A stretch of 64,000 nt of DNA from Salinicola socius (GCF_001937195.1 NZ_MSDO01000025.1:1-64000), one strand, 5' to 3'. Positions 19,049-27,548 are shown, counted from the stretch's first letter. The notes: generated by a model from the sequence alone, not told the origin. Numbers and translations are program-made.

Positions 19049-19996
19049 ATGATCCAGCCCCTCAATGCGCAGACCCATGCCTGGCTGAAGGTGTTCGCCG
19101 TCAGTGCCCGGCACCTGTCCTTCACTCGTGCCGCGGAGGAGCTTCATGTCACTACCGGCGCCGTCAGTCAGCAGATAAAGCAACTGGAAGAACGCCTGGG
19201 GTTCCGTCTTTTCAGGCGGCTGCCACGAAAGCTGGCATTGACGGAAGAGGGAGAACGGCTGGCCCGCGTCGTCGCCCAGGCCTACGATGCCGTCGGGCTG
19301 GAGGTCGATCGCCTGCGCGGTGGCGTCATGAGCGGCGTGCTCAGGCTGCGCTGCCTGCCCTCGTTCCTGGCCAAATGGCTGATGCCGAGATTACCGCGAC
19401 TGCAGGCCCGATTTCCCGATATCGACCTGCACATCACGGCCGAAGACAGCAACCTCTCGCTGCTCGACGGCGGCTATGATCTGGCCATCGACCTCAACGA
19501 TGGCCATTACGCGGGCCTTCAGACCACGCCGCTGATCGATGAAAAGATCTTTGCCGTCTGCTCCCCGCAACTACTGAGAAGACGCCCCCCGCTCACGCAC
19601 CCCGAGGCGTTGGGCTACTACCCGCTCCTGCACGACGTGACCGCCTGGCGTGGCAGTCACGATTACGCAGAGTGGGAGCACTATCTGCGGGCCATCGGTG
19701 GCGAAGGGGTCAACGTGCGCCGGGGCTACACCTTCAATCGCAACCAGTTGACGGTAGAGGCAGCCATCGCCGGCATGGGTGTGGCCATCGCCCGCCGAAC
19801 CCTGATCGGCGACGAGCTGGCCAGCGGCCGCCTGATCGCACCGTTCGCCGGATCGGTCGCGACCGGCAAGCGCTACGGGCTGGTCTATCCGCAGGGCGCA
19901 CTGGACGACCGCCGCGTGCAAGCGGTACACGACTGGCTGAAAGAGGAGGCGCGACGATCCCTGGAGACCACGCCGCGCTTCGATTCCGACGGTTGA
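19049..19996 (+). CDS. GcvA-like LysR regulator
   Basis: A 315-residue LysR protein of the GcvA/AmpR branch. The HTH has LSFTRAAEELHVTTGAVSQQIKQLEERLG; the effector region starts with the branch-typical LRLRCLPSFLAKWLMPRLPRLQ and contains NRNQLTVEAAIAGMGVAI. GcvA proteins sense glycine and control glycine cleavage. Position opposite sdaA makes it the probable regulator of serine deamination. The ATG overlaps a small inverted repeat and has only a weak ribosome site. Confidence 0.88.
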   Translation: MIQPLNAQTHAWLKVFAVSARHLSFTRAAEELHVTTGAVSQQIKQLEERLGFRLFRRLPRKLALTEEGERLARVVAQAYDAVGLEVDRLRGGVMSGVLRLRCLPSFLAKWLMPRLPRLQARFPDIDLHITAEDSNLSLLDGGYDLAIDLNDGHYAGLQTTPLIDEKIFAVCSPQLLRRRPPLTHPEALGYYPLLHDVTAWRGSHDYAEWEHYLRAIGGEGVNVRRGYTFNRNQLTVEAAIAGMGVAIARRTLIGDELASGRLIAPFAGSVATGKRYGLVYPQGALDDRRVQAVHDWLKEEARRSLETTPRFDSDG

Positions 19997-20050
19997 GCAC
20001 CGCCTCCGGACGACTTTTCGCTCGATACTGACGAGCTCGCCTGACGGCGT

Positions 20051-21238
20051 CTAGCGCACGACCCCGCGCTCACGCAGACCCGCCAGATGCTCGCCTTCGA
20101 CACCCAGCGTCGCCAGCACCTCTTCGGTGTGCTGGGCGAAGACCGGTGCCGGCCGGCGAATCTGAGACGGCGTCGCAGATAGCTTGCTGGCAAAGCCGAT
20201 GGTCTGCATGCGTCCGATCACGGGATGATCAAGCTCCTGAACCATGCCGCGCTCCCGGTAGTGCGGGTCGTCCATCGCCTGGGCGAAGTCGTTGATCGGC
20301 CCGGCCGGCACGCCGGCTTCATCGCAACGGCTCAGCCAGTGCTGCCGGTCCGCCGTGCACATCAGTTCTTCCAGCAACGTCTCCAGCGTATCGACATTTC
20401 GCCCCCGGTCGCTGTTGGTGACGAAACGAGGATCGGCGATCAGGTCAGGTTGTTTCAGCACGTCATTGCAGAATCGCTCCCAGGTACGCTGATTGGCGCA
20501 CCCCAGCATCATGTAGCCGTCGCGAACCTTGACGGCCTGATAAGGCGCCGAGACCCGATGCCGCCATCCGGTCGGCTGCGGAACGCGCCCCTCGGCGAAA
20601 TAGGCAGCCGCTTCCCAGGTGAACCAGGGCAGCCCGCACTCGGCGATCGCCACGTCCACCAGCTGCCCCTCGCCGGTCTTCTGCTTGTGGATGTACGCCG
20701 CCAGTATCGAATAGATCGCGGTGATCCCGGCCCCGATATCATAGACCGCGACCCCGGTCTTCAACGGCCGCCGCCCGGGTTCGCCGGTCATCGACATCAA
20801 CCCCGTCATCCCCTGGGCAACCAGGTCGAATCCGCCCTTGCGCCGATAAGGGCCGGTCTGCCCGTAGCCGGAGATCGAACAGTAGACCAGACCGGGATTG
20901 ATCTCCTTGAGCGTGTCGTAATCGATCTTCAGCGACTGAGTCACCCCGGGGCGATAGTTCTCGACCACGACGTCCACTTCCTTCGCCAGCCGGTAGAACA
21001 GCGCCAGCCCGTCGGGCTCCTTGAGATTGAGCGAAATACTGCGCTTGTTGCGGTTGATCTGCGCGAAGCAGGTGGACTCGTCATTGACGTAAGGCCCCAT
21101 CTGACGACTGTCGTCACCACCCTGAGTCTTCTCGACCTTGATCACGTCCGCACCCATGTCGCCCAGCACCATGGTGCAGTACGGCCCCGCCATGATCTGC
21201 GAGATGTCGAGTACCTTCATGCCTTCCAGCGGTAACAT
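20051..21238 (-). CDS. CaiB/BaiF-family (class III) CoA transferase
   Basis: A 395-residue family III CoA transferase. Recognisable blocks are LEGMKVLDISQIMAGPYCTM at the N terminus, LGDMGADVIKVE, the NRNKRSISLNLK segment, VENYRPGVT, GYGQTGPYRRKGGFD, and the catalytic Asp in GQLVDVAIAECGL (about residue 170). Such enzymes move CoA between acids, for example formyl-, succinyl- or carnitinyl-CoA donors. It is the last gene of the TRAP-crotonase operon, 126 bp after the crotonase gene, and would activate the imported acid. The actual acid is unknown. Confidence 0.9.
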   Translation of the reverse strand: MLPLEGMKVLDISQIMAGPYCTMVLGDMGADVIKVEKTQGGDDSRQMGPYVNDESTCFAQINRNKRSISLNLKEPDGLALFYRLAKEVDVVVENYRPGVTQSLKIDYDTLKEINPGLVYCSISGYGQTGPYRRKGGFDLVAQGMTGLMSMTGEPGRRPLKTGVAVYDIGAGITAIYSILAAYIHKQKTGEGQLVDVAIAECGLPWFTWEAAAYFAEGRVPQPTGWRHRVSAPYQAVKVRDGYMMLGCANQRTWERFCNDVLKQPDLIADPRFVTNSDRGRNVDTLETLLEELMCTADRQHWLSRCDEAGVPAGPINDFAQAMDDPHYRERGMVQELDHPVIGRMQTIGFASKLSATPSQIRRPAPVFAQHTEEVLATLGVEGEHLAGLRERGVVR

Positions 21239-21364
21239 GGCGATTCTCCCTGCCGGTCCTCCAACAGACGGCCGGCATCATTGATGGACATGCACGTTAC
21301 CGCCGCAGCGAACTGCAGTGAACGTGCCGTCGTTCGGATCGATACGCGTTGCTGTCGCTCGGGT

Positions 21365-22153
21365 TCAGCGGCCCTGCCAGGCGTACGGAGTCTTGTCGAT
21401 GAAGCGTTTGACGGCGCCGTGAAAATCCTCGCTGGTGTAGCACAGTTCGATCAGGTCATCGCCGGCCTCATGAGTGGCGCGCCGCTGATCCAGAACCCGA
21501 CTGATGCACATCTTGGCCGCCCGCATCGTCAGTGGCGCGTGGCCCGACAACCTCTCGGCGAGCTTGCGGGCGGTCTCGTCGAGGTCGTCGCCGTCGACGA
21601 CCGTCTCGATCAGCCCTGCCGCCAGCGCCTCCTCGGTCTCGATCATCTGGGCCAGCATCAGGACGCGCTTGGTTCGGGAAACGCCGATCAAGTCGATCAG
21701 TCGTGCCACGTTGGTTATCGACATGCAGTTTCCCAACGTTCTGGCGATAGGAATTCCGAACTTCAGAGCGCCATTGGCGTAGCGGAAGTCGCAGGCCAGC
21801 GCGATGGCCGCCCCTCCCCCGATACAGTACCCCTCGATCAGCGCCACCGTCGGCGTCGCCAAGCGTTCTAGCCCGCCGATCACTTCATCGATACGACGCT
21901 CATAGTCGATGCCATCGCGGCGCTCGCGGAATTCGGCGAACTGCTTGATGTCGGTCCCCGCGACGAAGGCTTCGCCGCCCTCGCCGCGAAAGGCGATCAG
22001 CTTGACCGCCTCGTTCTCGTCGAACTGCCGATAGGCCTGGGTCATTGCCTGATACATGTGCCAGGTCATGGCGTTACGGGCTTCGGGCCGGTTGAAGCGA
22101 ATCCAGCCGATCGCGCCCTCCTGGTAACAGCGGATCTCGTCGTCTTGAATCAT
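21365..22153 (-). CDS. crotonase-fold protein lacking both hydratase glutamates
   Basis: A 262-residue enoyl-CoA hydratase/isomerase superfamily member. The N-terminal beta strand has IRFNRPEARNAMTW, the first oxyanion-hole region is FVAGTDIKQF and the second is GYCIGGGAAIALACD. In classical hydratases the two catalytic glutamates sit in GGGCELA and FGQPE. Here the corresponding sequences are GGGAAIA and FGIPI, so both acids are replaced (Ala and Ile). A normal syn-hydration mechanism is therefore unlikely, and another crotonase chemistry (isomerisation, hydrolysis, decarboxylation, epimerisation) should be considered. It lies between dctM and the CoA transferase gene in one operon. Confidence 0.88.
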   Translation of the reverse strand: MIQDDEIRCYQEGAIGWIRFNRPEARNAMTWHMYQAMTQAYRQFDENEAVKLIAFRGEGGEAFVAGTDIKQFAEFRERRDGIDYERRIDEVIGGLERLATPTVALIEGYCIGGGAAIALACDFRYANGALKFGIPIARTLGNCMSITNVARLIDLIGVSRTKRVLMLAQMIETEEALAAGLIETVVDGDDLDETARKLAERLSGHAPLTMRAAKMCISRVLDQRRATHEAGDDLIELCYTSEDFHGAVKRFIDKTPYAWQGR

Positions 22154-22208
22154 TGCGGTTTCTCCTCGGATCGAAACATGCCCAATTCCGCAAACTCGGT
22201 GTCCCGTC

Positions 22209-23495
22209 TCAGCTGCCGTAGATCATGTGCACCAGCAGCAGCGCGAAGTCAGGGACGTAGGTATTGAATATCAGCACGATGAACAGCACGCCGAGGAACC
22301 ACAGGTTGGTTCGAGTCGTGCGCCAGATATCGGCCTTGGCGATCGAGCACGAGGCGATCAGCACGCTCGCCACCGGCGGCGTCTGCTGGCCGATAGCCAG
22401 ATTGAGCGTGACGATCAGGCCGAAATGCAGCGGGTCGATCCCGACACTGATGATCAGTGGCAACACGATCGGCACCACCAGAATGATCGCCGCCGCCGAG
22501 TGCAGGAAGATCCCCAGAATCAGGAAGATGATGTTGAGCAGCGCCAGGATCACGTACTTGTTGTCGGTGAGCCCGCTGATCGAGCTGGCCAGTTGTTGCG
22601 GCAGCTGGGATTCTGTGAGGTAGAGCCCCACCAGCGCGGAACTGGCGACCAGCAGCATGACCACCGCGGTCTGGATGCCGGCGTCCAGGCACGACTTCCA
22701 TAGCGTCTTCAGCGAAAACTCGCGATAGACCACCGCGCTGATGAAGATGGCGACCACCACCGCCAACGCCGCGCCCTCGGTCGCGGTGACGATGCCCCCG
22801 AAGATACCGCCGAGGATGATCACCGGAATCAGCAGCGCCCAGATCGCCTCCTTGAACGACTTCCACACCCGGCTGGCCTGGAAGCGCCCTTCGGATGGGA
22901 AGTTGTGCTTGCGTGCCAGAAAGTAGCAGACGATCGCCAGGCCCAGGGCGCCCAGAAGCCCAGGAAAGATGCCGGCGACGAACATCTTGACCACCGACTC
23001 TCCTGACATCACCGCATAGAGAATCATCGGGATCGAGGGCGGCAGGATGATCGCCAGGCTGGCGGCGGATGAGGAGATCGCCGCGGCAAACTCCTTGGAG
23101 TAGCCGCGGCTCTTCATCGCCGGAATCAGCAGACTGCCCAATGCGGAAACCCCGGCCACGGCAGAGCCGGAAATCTCGGCAAAGAAGATCGAGGAACCGA
23201 TGGTGACCATCGCCAGGCCGCCCTTGACGAAACCGACCAGCGACGCCGCGAAGTCGATCAGACGCCGCGAGATGCTCGAGGCATTCATGATCGCCCCGGC
23301 CAGAATGAACAGCGGGATGGCAATCAGCGGAAAGTTGGTCGCGCCCTCGAACATGGTCAGCCCGATATTGGGCAGCGCATAGACGCCGTAGCTGGAATAC
23401 ACCGCGATGGCACCGACCAGGCCCAACGCGATGGCAATGGGGACGTTGAGCACGATCAATACCAGAAGTCCTGCGAACATCAGCGCCAGAATCAT
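22209..23495 (-). CDS. dctM: TRAP transporter large permease
   Basis: A 428-residue DctM-type membrane protein with around twelve hydrophobic segments and the family signatures FPLIAIPLFILAGAIMN, the SGSAVAGVSALGSLLIPAM region and PPSIPMILYAVMSGESV. It drives uptake of an organic acid using the sodium gradient, together with the small permease and the binding protein. Its start overlaps the dctQ stop by four bases (ATGA), showing coupling. Confidence 0.94.
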   Translation of the reverse strand: MILALMFAGLLVLIVLNVPIAIALGLVGAIAVYSSYGVYALPNIGLTMFEGATNFPLIAIPLFILAGAIMNASSISRRLIDFAASLVGFVKGGLAMVTIGSSIFFAEISGSAVAGVSALGSLLIPAMKSRGYSKEFAAAISSSAASLAIILPPSIPMILYAVMSGESVVKMFVAGIFPGLLGALGLAIVCYFLARKHNFPSEGRFQASRVWKSFKEAIWALLIPVIILGGIFGGIVTATEGAALAVVVAIFISAVVYREFSLKTLWKSCLDAGIQTAVVMLLVASSALVGLYLTESQLPQQLASSISGLTDNKYVILALLNIIFLILGIFLHSAAAIILVVPIVLPLIISVGIDPLHFGLIVTLNLAIGQQTPPVASVLIASCSIAKADIWRTTRTNLWFLGVLFIVLIFNTYVPDFALLLVHMIYGS

Positions 23496-24055
23496 CGTGT
23501 CACCCTCCCCGCGTCGGACTGGCTTGCCATGTTCGGACTCAGGCCCACCTCCTCCAGCTCGTGATCGACGAAGCCTTCCCCGCGTGCCTGACGGATGACT
23601 TCCGGCAGACGCAGCAGCTCAGCGATGATGAACAGGACCGAGGCGATCGGCAGCGCCGACTGCGTGAACTGCAGAGAGACACTGGTCAGGCTGATCATGG
23701 TGGAACCGGCCAGGATCTGGACGACTTGCCATCCTGTCACCGCCAGCAGCACGAAGAATGCGATCGTCACCGCCTCTCCCAGCAGCGCGATCGGTAACCG
23801 TATCGTGGGCGGAAACGCATTGACGATACTCGGACAGGCAATGTGTGCCCCCTTGGCCGCGGCGAGCGCCGCACCGTAGTAGGTCAGCCAGGCCAGGCTG
23901 ATAGAGGCCGCTTCGTCGTACCAGGTAAACGGCGACCCCACCAGACGCGACAGGAAGCCGACGATGACGATCCCCGCCAGCGCCATCATGTTGATGACCA
24001 CGATGACCTCGAGCAGGCGGCTGAATCCATCGCGCAGCGTATTCAGAGTTTTCAC
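23492..24055 (-). CDS. dctQ: TRAP transporter small permease
   Basis: A 187-residue DctQ-type protein with four predicted membrane segments and the typical SRLVGSPFTWYDEAASISLAWLTY region after the first two. The extended C-terminal tail of about 30 residues is charged and cytoplasmic. It starts with GTG behind AAGGAG, 63 bp after dctP. It stabilises or scaffolds the DctM permease. Confidence 0.9.
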   Translation of the reverse strand: MKTLNTLRDGFSRLLEVIVVINMMALAGIVIVGFLSRLVGSPFTWYDEAASISLAWLTYYGAALAAAKGAHIACPSIVNAFPPTIRLPIALLGEAVTIAFFVLLAVTGWQVVQILAGSTMISLTSVSLQFTQSALPIASVLFIIAELLRLPEVIRQARGEGFVDHELEEVGLSPNMASQSDAGRVTR

Positions 24056-24118
24056 AGGCGGCTCCTTCGTCCGCAGCCCGACCGCGCCCCGATCAGCGGA
24101 CGCGGCCAGGCCCGCGAG

Positions 24119-25099
24119 TTAACTGGCAGGTTGCAGTTCACGCACCTTGTCGAGCATCCCCTGGCCACCTTCGACGTCCTTGATGAACTTGTCGTAGACC
24201 GGCCTGGAAGCATCGATGAAGGCCTGACGATCGACCTCGTTGATCTCGAGACCGGCATCGCGCATCTTGGCAAGCGTCTCCTCGTCGAGCTTCGCCCCCT
24301 GCTCGAGCGCGTAGGATTCCATCTCCACGGCGGTCTGCTGGAGCACCTCACGCACATCTTCGGGCAGGCGGTTCCAGCTCAGACCCGCGGTCACGAAGGC
24401 AGGGGTATAGATGTGATCGGAGAGCGAGAGGTATTTCTGCACTTCCTGGAGGCGCGAGGCATAGGTCTGGACCAGCGGGTTTTCCTGGCCGTCCATCGCC
24501 CCTGTCTGCAACGCGACGAACACTTCCGAGAGCGCCATCGGCGACGGGTTCGCACCGTAGCTCTTGAACATCTCGACCCGCCAAACGCCCTGGGGCACGC
24601 GCAGCTTGATGCCCGAAAGATCGGCCGGCGTCTTGATCGGGCGAACGTTGTTGGTGATCTGGCGGAAGCCGTTCTCCCAGACACCGATGATGTGGTAGCC
24701 GCGACTCGCAGCCACGGGGTAGAGCTGAGGCCTCACCACCTCGTCGCGCACCTTCGCCATGTGGTCGCGATCCGCGATGAGATAGGGCATTTCGAACAGC
24801 GCAAACTGCGGTGCCACGCTACTCATGACGGTCGAAGGCAGCGCCAGGTCGACCGTGCCCAGCTTGAGCTTCTTCAGCAGTTCCGAGTCGCCGCCCAACT
24901 GGCTCGAGCCGTAGACGACCACCTTGGCTTCACCCGCGAGTTTTTCGTTGGCGCGCTTGGCGAATTCCTGGGACACATCGGCGAACAGCGAGCCCGGCTC
25001 GCCAACATGAGCAAACTTGACCTGAACTTCCTGAGCACCGGCGTGGTTGACGCCGGCCATCAGTGCTATCGCCAACAGTCCTGCTTTGAGACTTTTCAT
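24119..25099 (-). CDS. dctP: TRAP transporter substrate-binding protein
   Basis: A 326-residue periplasmic solute-binding protein with a Sec signal peptide ending about AGA (residue 23). DctP-family hallmarks are VKFAHVGEPGSLF at the N terminus, YGSSQLGGDSELLKKLKLG, and the carboxylate-binding arginine in GIKLRVPQ. The QTGAMDGQENPL block is also typical. The first codon of the longest frame is GTG followed by ATG; GGAAGGA eight bases upstream favours the ATG. It is the first structural gene of the operon, preceded by a 458-bp control region with two palindromes. Confidence 0.93.
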   Translation of the reverse strand: MKSLKAGLLAIALMAGVNHAGAQEVQVKFAHVGEPGSLFADVSQEFAKRANEKLAGEAKVVVYGSSQLGGDSELLKKLKLGTVDLALPSTVMSSVAPQFALFEMPYLIADRDHMAKVRDEVVRPQLYPVAASRGYHIIGVWENGFRQITNNVRPIKTPADLSGIKLRVPQGVWRVEMFKSYGANPSPMALSEVFVALQTGAMDGQENPLVQTYASRLQEVQKYLSLSDHIYTPAFVTAGLSWNRLPEDVREVLQQTAVEMESYALEQGAKLDEETLAKMRDAGLEINEVDRQAFIDASRPVYDKFIKDVEGGQGMLDKVRELQPAS

Positions 25100-25223
25100 C
25101 ACTGGCGTCCTTCCGTCTTTTTATATTGGCTCGCCTGAACGATGGACCGGGGACGGTGACGGAATCCTCTCAACGTCCTTTTCCACTCCTCCCGCAGTGC
25201 GAGCACCATGGGATCCTGCCCGC

Positions 25224-25243
25224 GAATTATGAATTCATAATTC
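25224..25243. promoter_or_regulatory. perfect 20-bp palindrome, probable GntR operator
   Basis: GAATTATGAATTCATAATTC is a perfect 20-bp palindrome about 125 bp before the dctP start. Its left 11 bases recur exactly at 26295 in the divergent gntR/glcG region, and its central ATGAATTCAT recurs at 25349. That distribution fits the operator of the GntR regulator encoded next to it; binding itself is inferred. Confidence 0.75.
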
Positions 25244-25347
25244 AATTGGAACCAATCCAACATTTGTCTATTGGCGTAAAGTCTCAACGCTAAGCATTTA
25301 AAATTAGCGAGTTACCTAAGACCAGGTGTCGAGATTAGCCCCAACAC

Positions 25348-25359
25348 AATGAATTCATT
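25348..25359. promoter_or_regulatory. 12-bp palindrome, second operator-like site
   Basis: AATGAATTCATT is a perfect 12-bp palindrome sharing the ATGAATTCAT core of the larger palindrome 124 bp away (start to start). Two such sites in one promoter region could allow cooperative or loop-forming repression. Confidence 0.55.
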
Positions 25360-25557
25360 TTAAATTATGCCGGTCGGCGCAAAAATTATGGAAGGGAAGC
25401 AATAGGAAGGCGGTGACGCCGATAATGCATCACCGATCAAGGCCGGTGTTCAAAACCCGCAGCAAGAAGATTCGCGGCGGCGATCCCGTTGAAACGCCGT
25501 GCCCACGTTTATGGAAGGTGTCACGATCTTGAAGCATCAATGACGATCACGCCGCGA

Positions 25558-26229
25558 TCAGCCCGCAGTTCGTTCGTCATCGATCACGCCACTCTCCGCA
25601 GCCACCACCAGCTTGTGACGCAAGTGCTCACGCAGGATACGGCCGAGCCGCTCGCCGTCGCGGGCCAGCAAGCAGTCGATGATGGCCTCATGATCGGCGA
25701 CGGCCTGGTCCCAGTAGTCACCGACCATGCGCGTGGAATAACGCACCCGCTGGATGCGGTAATTCAAGCTGCTGTGCGTCTCACGCAGCACTTCATTACG
25801 CGATGCGATCATGATCGCATCGTGAATTCGATGATTGAGCTCGAAATAGGGGCGGATCTCCTTGCGCTTGTAGTACGCCAGCATCTGATAGTGCAGCGCT
25901 TGAATATCGGCGACCTCCTGTTCGGTAATGTAGCGACAAGCCAGTTCACCGGAGAGACCTTCCAGAGCGCCCATCACGCTGTAGGTCTCTTCCAGCATCT
26001 GACGGGTCAAGCGCATGACCCACGCACCCCGGTTGGGTAGAAGCTCGACCATGCCCTCGGACGCCAGAACCTTGAGTGCCTCCCGTAGCGGCGTTCGGGA
26101 TATGCCGAACTGCTCGCACAGCTGCTTCTCCGGAATGCGGATACCGGGAAGGAGCGACCCGTCGTTGATCATCTCACGGATACGGGCGGCGGCTTCGCCA
26201 TGGAGCGTATTTTGCTGGATCTTGATCAT
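25558..26229 (-). CDS. GntR/FCD-family transcriptional regulator
   Basis: A 223-residue regulator. The GntR winged helix (residues 5-75) has LLPGIRIPEKQLCEQFGISRTPLREALKVL written across the family signature, and the FCD effector domain (about 80-210) has the helix-rich YFELNHRIHDAIM and DQAVADHEAIIDCL segments with candidate metal-binding Asp/His residues. It lies upstream of dctP in the same direction and diverges from the glcG-like gene, with shared palindromic sequences in both control regions, so it is the likely regulator of the whole TRAP locus and of itself. Confidence 0.92.
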   Translation of the reverse strand: MIKIQQNTLHGEAAARIREMINDGSLLPGIRIPEKQLCEQFGISRTPLREALKVLASEGMVELLPNRGAWVMRLTRQMLEETYSVMGALEGLSGELACRYITEQEVADIQALHYQMLAYYKRKEIRPYFELNHRIHDAIMIASRNEVLRETHSSLNYRIQRVRYSTRMVGDYWDQAVADHEAIIDCLLARDGERLGRILREHLRHKLVVAAESGVIDDERTAG

Positions 26230-26294
26230 GGTGCACTCAGAACGGTTTCAATACGCCATTCTCCCAATGGCGCATGGATCACGCCACCCAAAAT

Positions 26295-26314
26295 GAATTA
26301 TGAATACAAAGAAT
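26295..26314. promoter_or_regulatory. degenerate operator between gntR and glcG-like gene
   Basis: GAATTATGAATACAAAGAAT matches the 20-bp palindrome at 25224 in 14 of 20 positions, the first 11 identically. It lies in the 101-bp divergent gap, 17 bp before the glcG-like start, where a bound regulator could affect both genes. Confidence 0.55.
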
Positions 26315-26330
26315 CGAAACGGAGGTCCGC

Positions 26331-26795
26331 ATGGCTCGTAATGTCTATCTCACCCACCAGACACTGACCCGCACCCAAGCCCGCACCATCATTGAAGCGG
26401 CGCTGGCCTACGCCAACGCACAGGCCATGAATCCCGTCACCGTTACGGTCATGGACACCAGCGGATACCCGATAAGTTGCGACAGGGCAGATGGCTGCGC
26501 CGTTCTACGACTGGCGGTCTCCCACGGCAAAGCCAAGGCCGCCTTGGGCTACGGACTCTCCAGCGGGACCATCGGCGACCGTAACGGGTCGCGCCCGGCA
26601 TTCCTGTCGGCGGTTGCCTCGGCGTCCCGGGGCGAATTCATTCCCGTCGCCGGGGGCGTACTGGTCCTCGACGCACAGGACCATGTCATCGGCGCAGTCG
26701 GCGTCAGCGGAGACAGCTCCGACAACGATGAACGAGCGGCCATCGCGGGTATCGAGGCGGCCAATCTTCGGGTCGGTCTGACACCGGAAAACTGA
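26331..26795 (+). CDS. GlcG/HbpS (DUF336) family protein
   Basis: A 154-residue member of the GlcG/HbpS/PduO-C family. It has the expected alternation of an N-terminal helix (TRTQARTIIEAALAYANA), the VTVMDTSGYPI strand, and the glycine-rich FIPVAGGVLVLD and GAVGVSGDSSDNDE motifs near the C terminus. Some relatives bind haem or corrinoids; others accompany glycolate or aromatic acid catabolism with no assigned activity. GGAGG precedes the ATG. It is divergent from the GntR gene and probably belongs to the same regulon as the TRAP transporter. Confidence 0.85.
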   Translation: MARNVYLTHQTLTRTQARTIIEAALAYANAQAMNPVTVTVMDTSGYPISCDRADGCAVLRLAVSHGKAKAALGYGLSSGTIGDRNGSRPAFLSAVASASRGEFIPVAGGVLVLDAQDHVIGAVGVSGDSSDNDERAAIAGIEAANLRVGLTPEN

Positions 26796-26813
26796 ACGCA
26801 AGACACCCTGAGA

Positions 26814-26828
26814 TTAAGGAAACCTTAA
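26814..26828. promoter_or_regulatory. small inverted repeat downstream of glcG-like gene
   Basis: TTAAGG-AAA-CCTTAA followed by a run of A forms a weak 6-bp hairpin about 20 bp past the glcG-like stop and 82 bp before the next gene. It could be a weak terminator or an operator of the membrane protein gene. Confidence 0.3.
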
Positions 26829-26909
26829 AAAATCTACCGAACAGCGTTTCTTAACGGGTTTGAGGCTGATATCCTTAGCCAGCTATTAATTGCTGTGCAG
26901 GAATCGATC

Positions 26910-27548
26910 ATGCCGACTCTTTCCTTCCGTACGGTCGCCTCGAGGGCCGGCCTCTACATCCTGTTTCTGGCAGGGCTGATGCAGGCCGTGCTGATGGTGG
27001 ATGCAAGGCATCCCGTAGCGGCCGATTTCAGCGAAACCTCGCTGACCGAAATCACCCAGGCGGCATTGCTGTTTCTCTGCACTGTCCTGATGCTGATCAT
27101 CCGCCAACGCGTCGGGGTGCTTCGCAACGTCAGCCTGCTGCTGGCCGCGTTCTTCGCGATATCCCTCGTGCGGGAAAACGATCTATGGCTGGATACCTAT
27201 CTCTTCGATGGTGCCTGGGAATGGCTGGTCGTGCTGATGGCACTGCCCGCCCTGCTGTCGGTGCTACGCTCGCGACGCGCCTTTCTCGAAGAATTTTCGC
27301 TGATCGCCAATAGCCTGGGGTTCGGCCTGTTTGCCGGCGGTTTCCTGACGACCTATGTGTTTTCTCGCCTTTATGGACGTAGTGAGCTGTGGCATGCCCT
27401 GATGGGTGATCACTACCTGCGAATCGTCAAGGATGCAGCGGAAGAGATCACGGAGCTGACCGGTTACAGCCTGCTGCTGTTCGCCAGCGTGGAACTGCTG
27501 CTGCTGGCCAGACGGCTTCGCGATCGCAGGCTGCTCGAGGCCGGCTGA
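26910..27548 (+). CDS. unknown polytopic membrane protein
   Basis: A 212-residue protein I do not recognise. About six hydrophobic segments are visible, near residues 9-25, 46-62, 74-90, 98-114, 126-152 and 175-195. Conserved-looking polar spots are ISLVRENDLWLD between segments 3 and 4 and DAAEEITELTGY before the last one, so acidic residues lie at membrane edges. It ends with an arginine-rich tail (ARRLRDRRLLEAG). The track-length frame starts at a GTG, but CAGGA positioned seven bases before the ATG at 26910 marks that ATG as the start. The 15-bp tandem repeat begins over its last codons. Confidence 0.75.
   Translation: MPTLSFRTVASRAGLYILFLAGLMQAVLMVDARHPVAADFSETSLTEITQAALLFLCTVLMLIIRQRVGVLRNVSLLLAAFFAISLVRENDLWLDTYLFDGAWEWLVVLMALPALLSVLRSRRAFLEEFSLIANSLGFGLFAGGFLTTYVFSRLYGRSELWHALMGDHYLRIVKDAAEEITELTGYSLLLFASVELLLLARRLRDRRLLEAG

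Larger units (their letters stand above)
25100..25557. promoter_or_regulatory. control region before dctP, no gene
   Basis: A 458-bp gap between the GntR stop and dctP start, both on the minus strand. It contains the 20-bp palindrome at 25224-25243, a related 12-bp palindrome at 25348-25359 and a notable AT-rich stretch (25224-25390). I see no coding potential. It probably carries the dctPQM promoter under control of the adjacent GntR protein. Confidence 0.6.
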
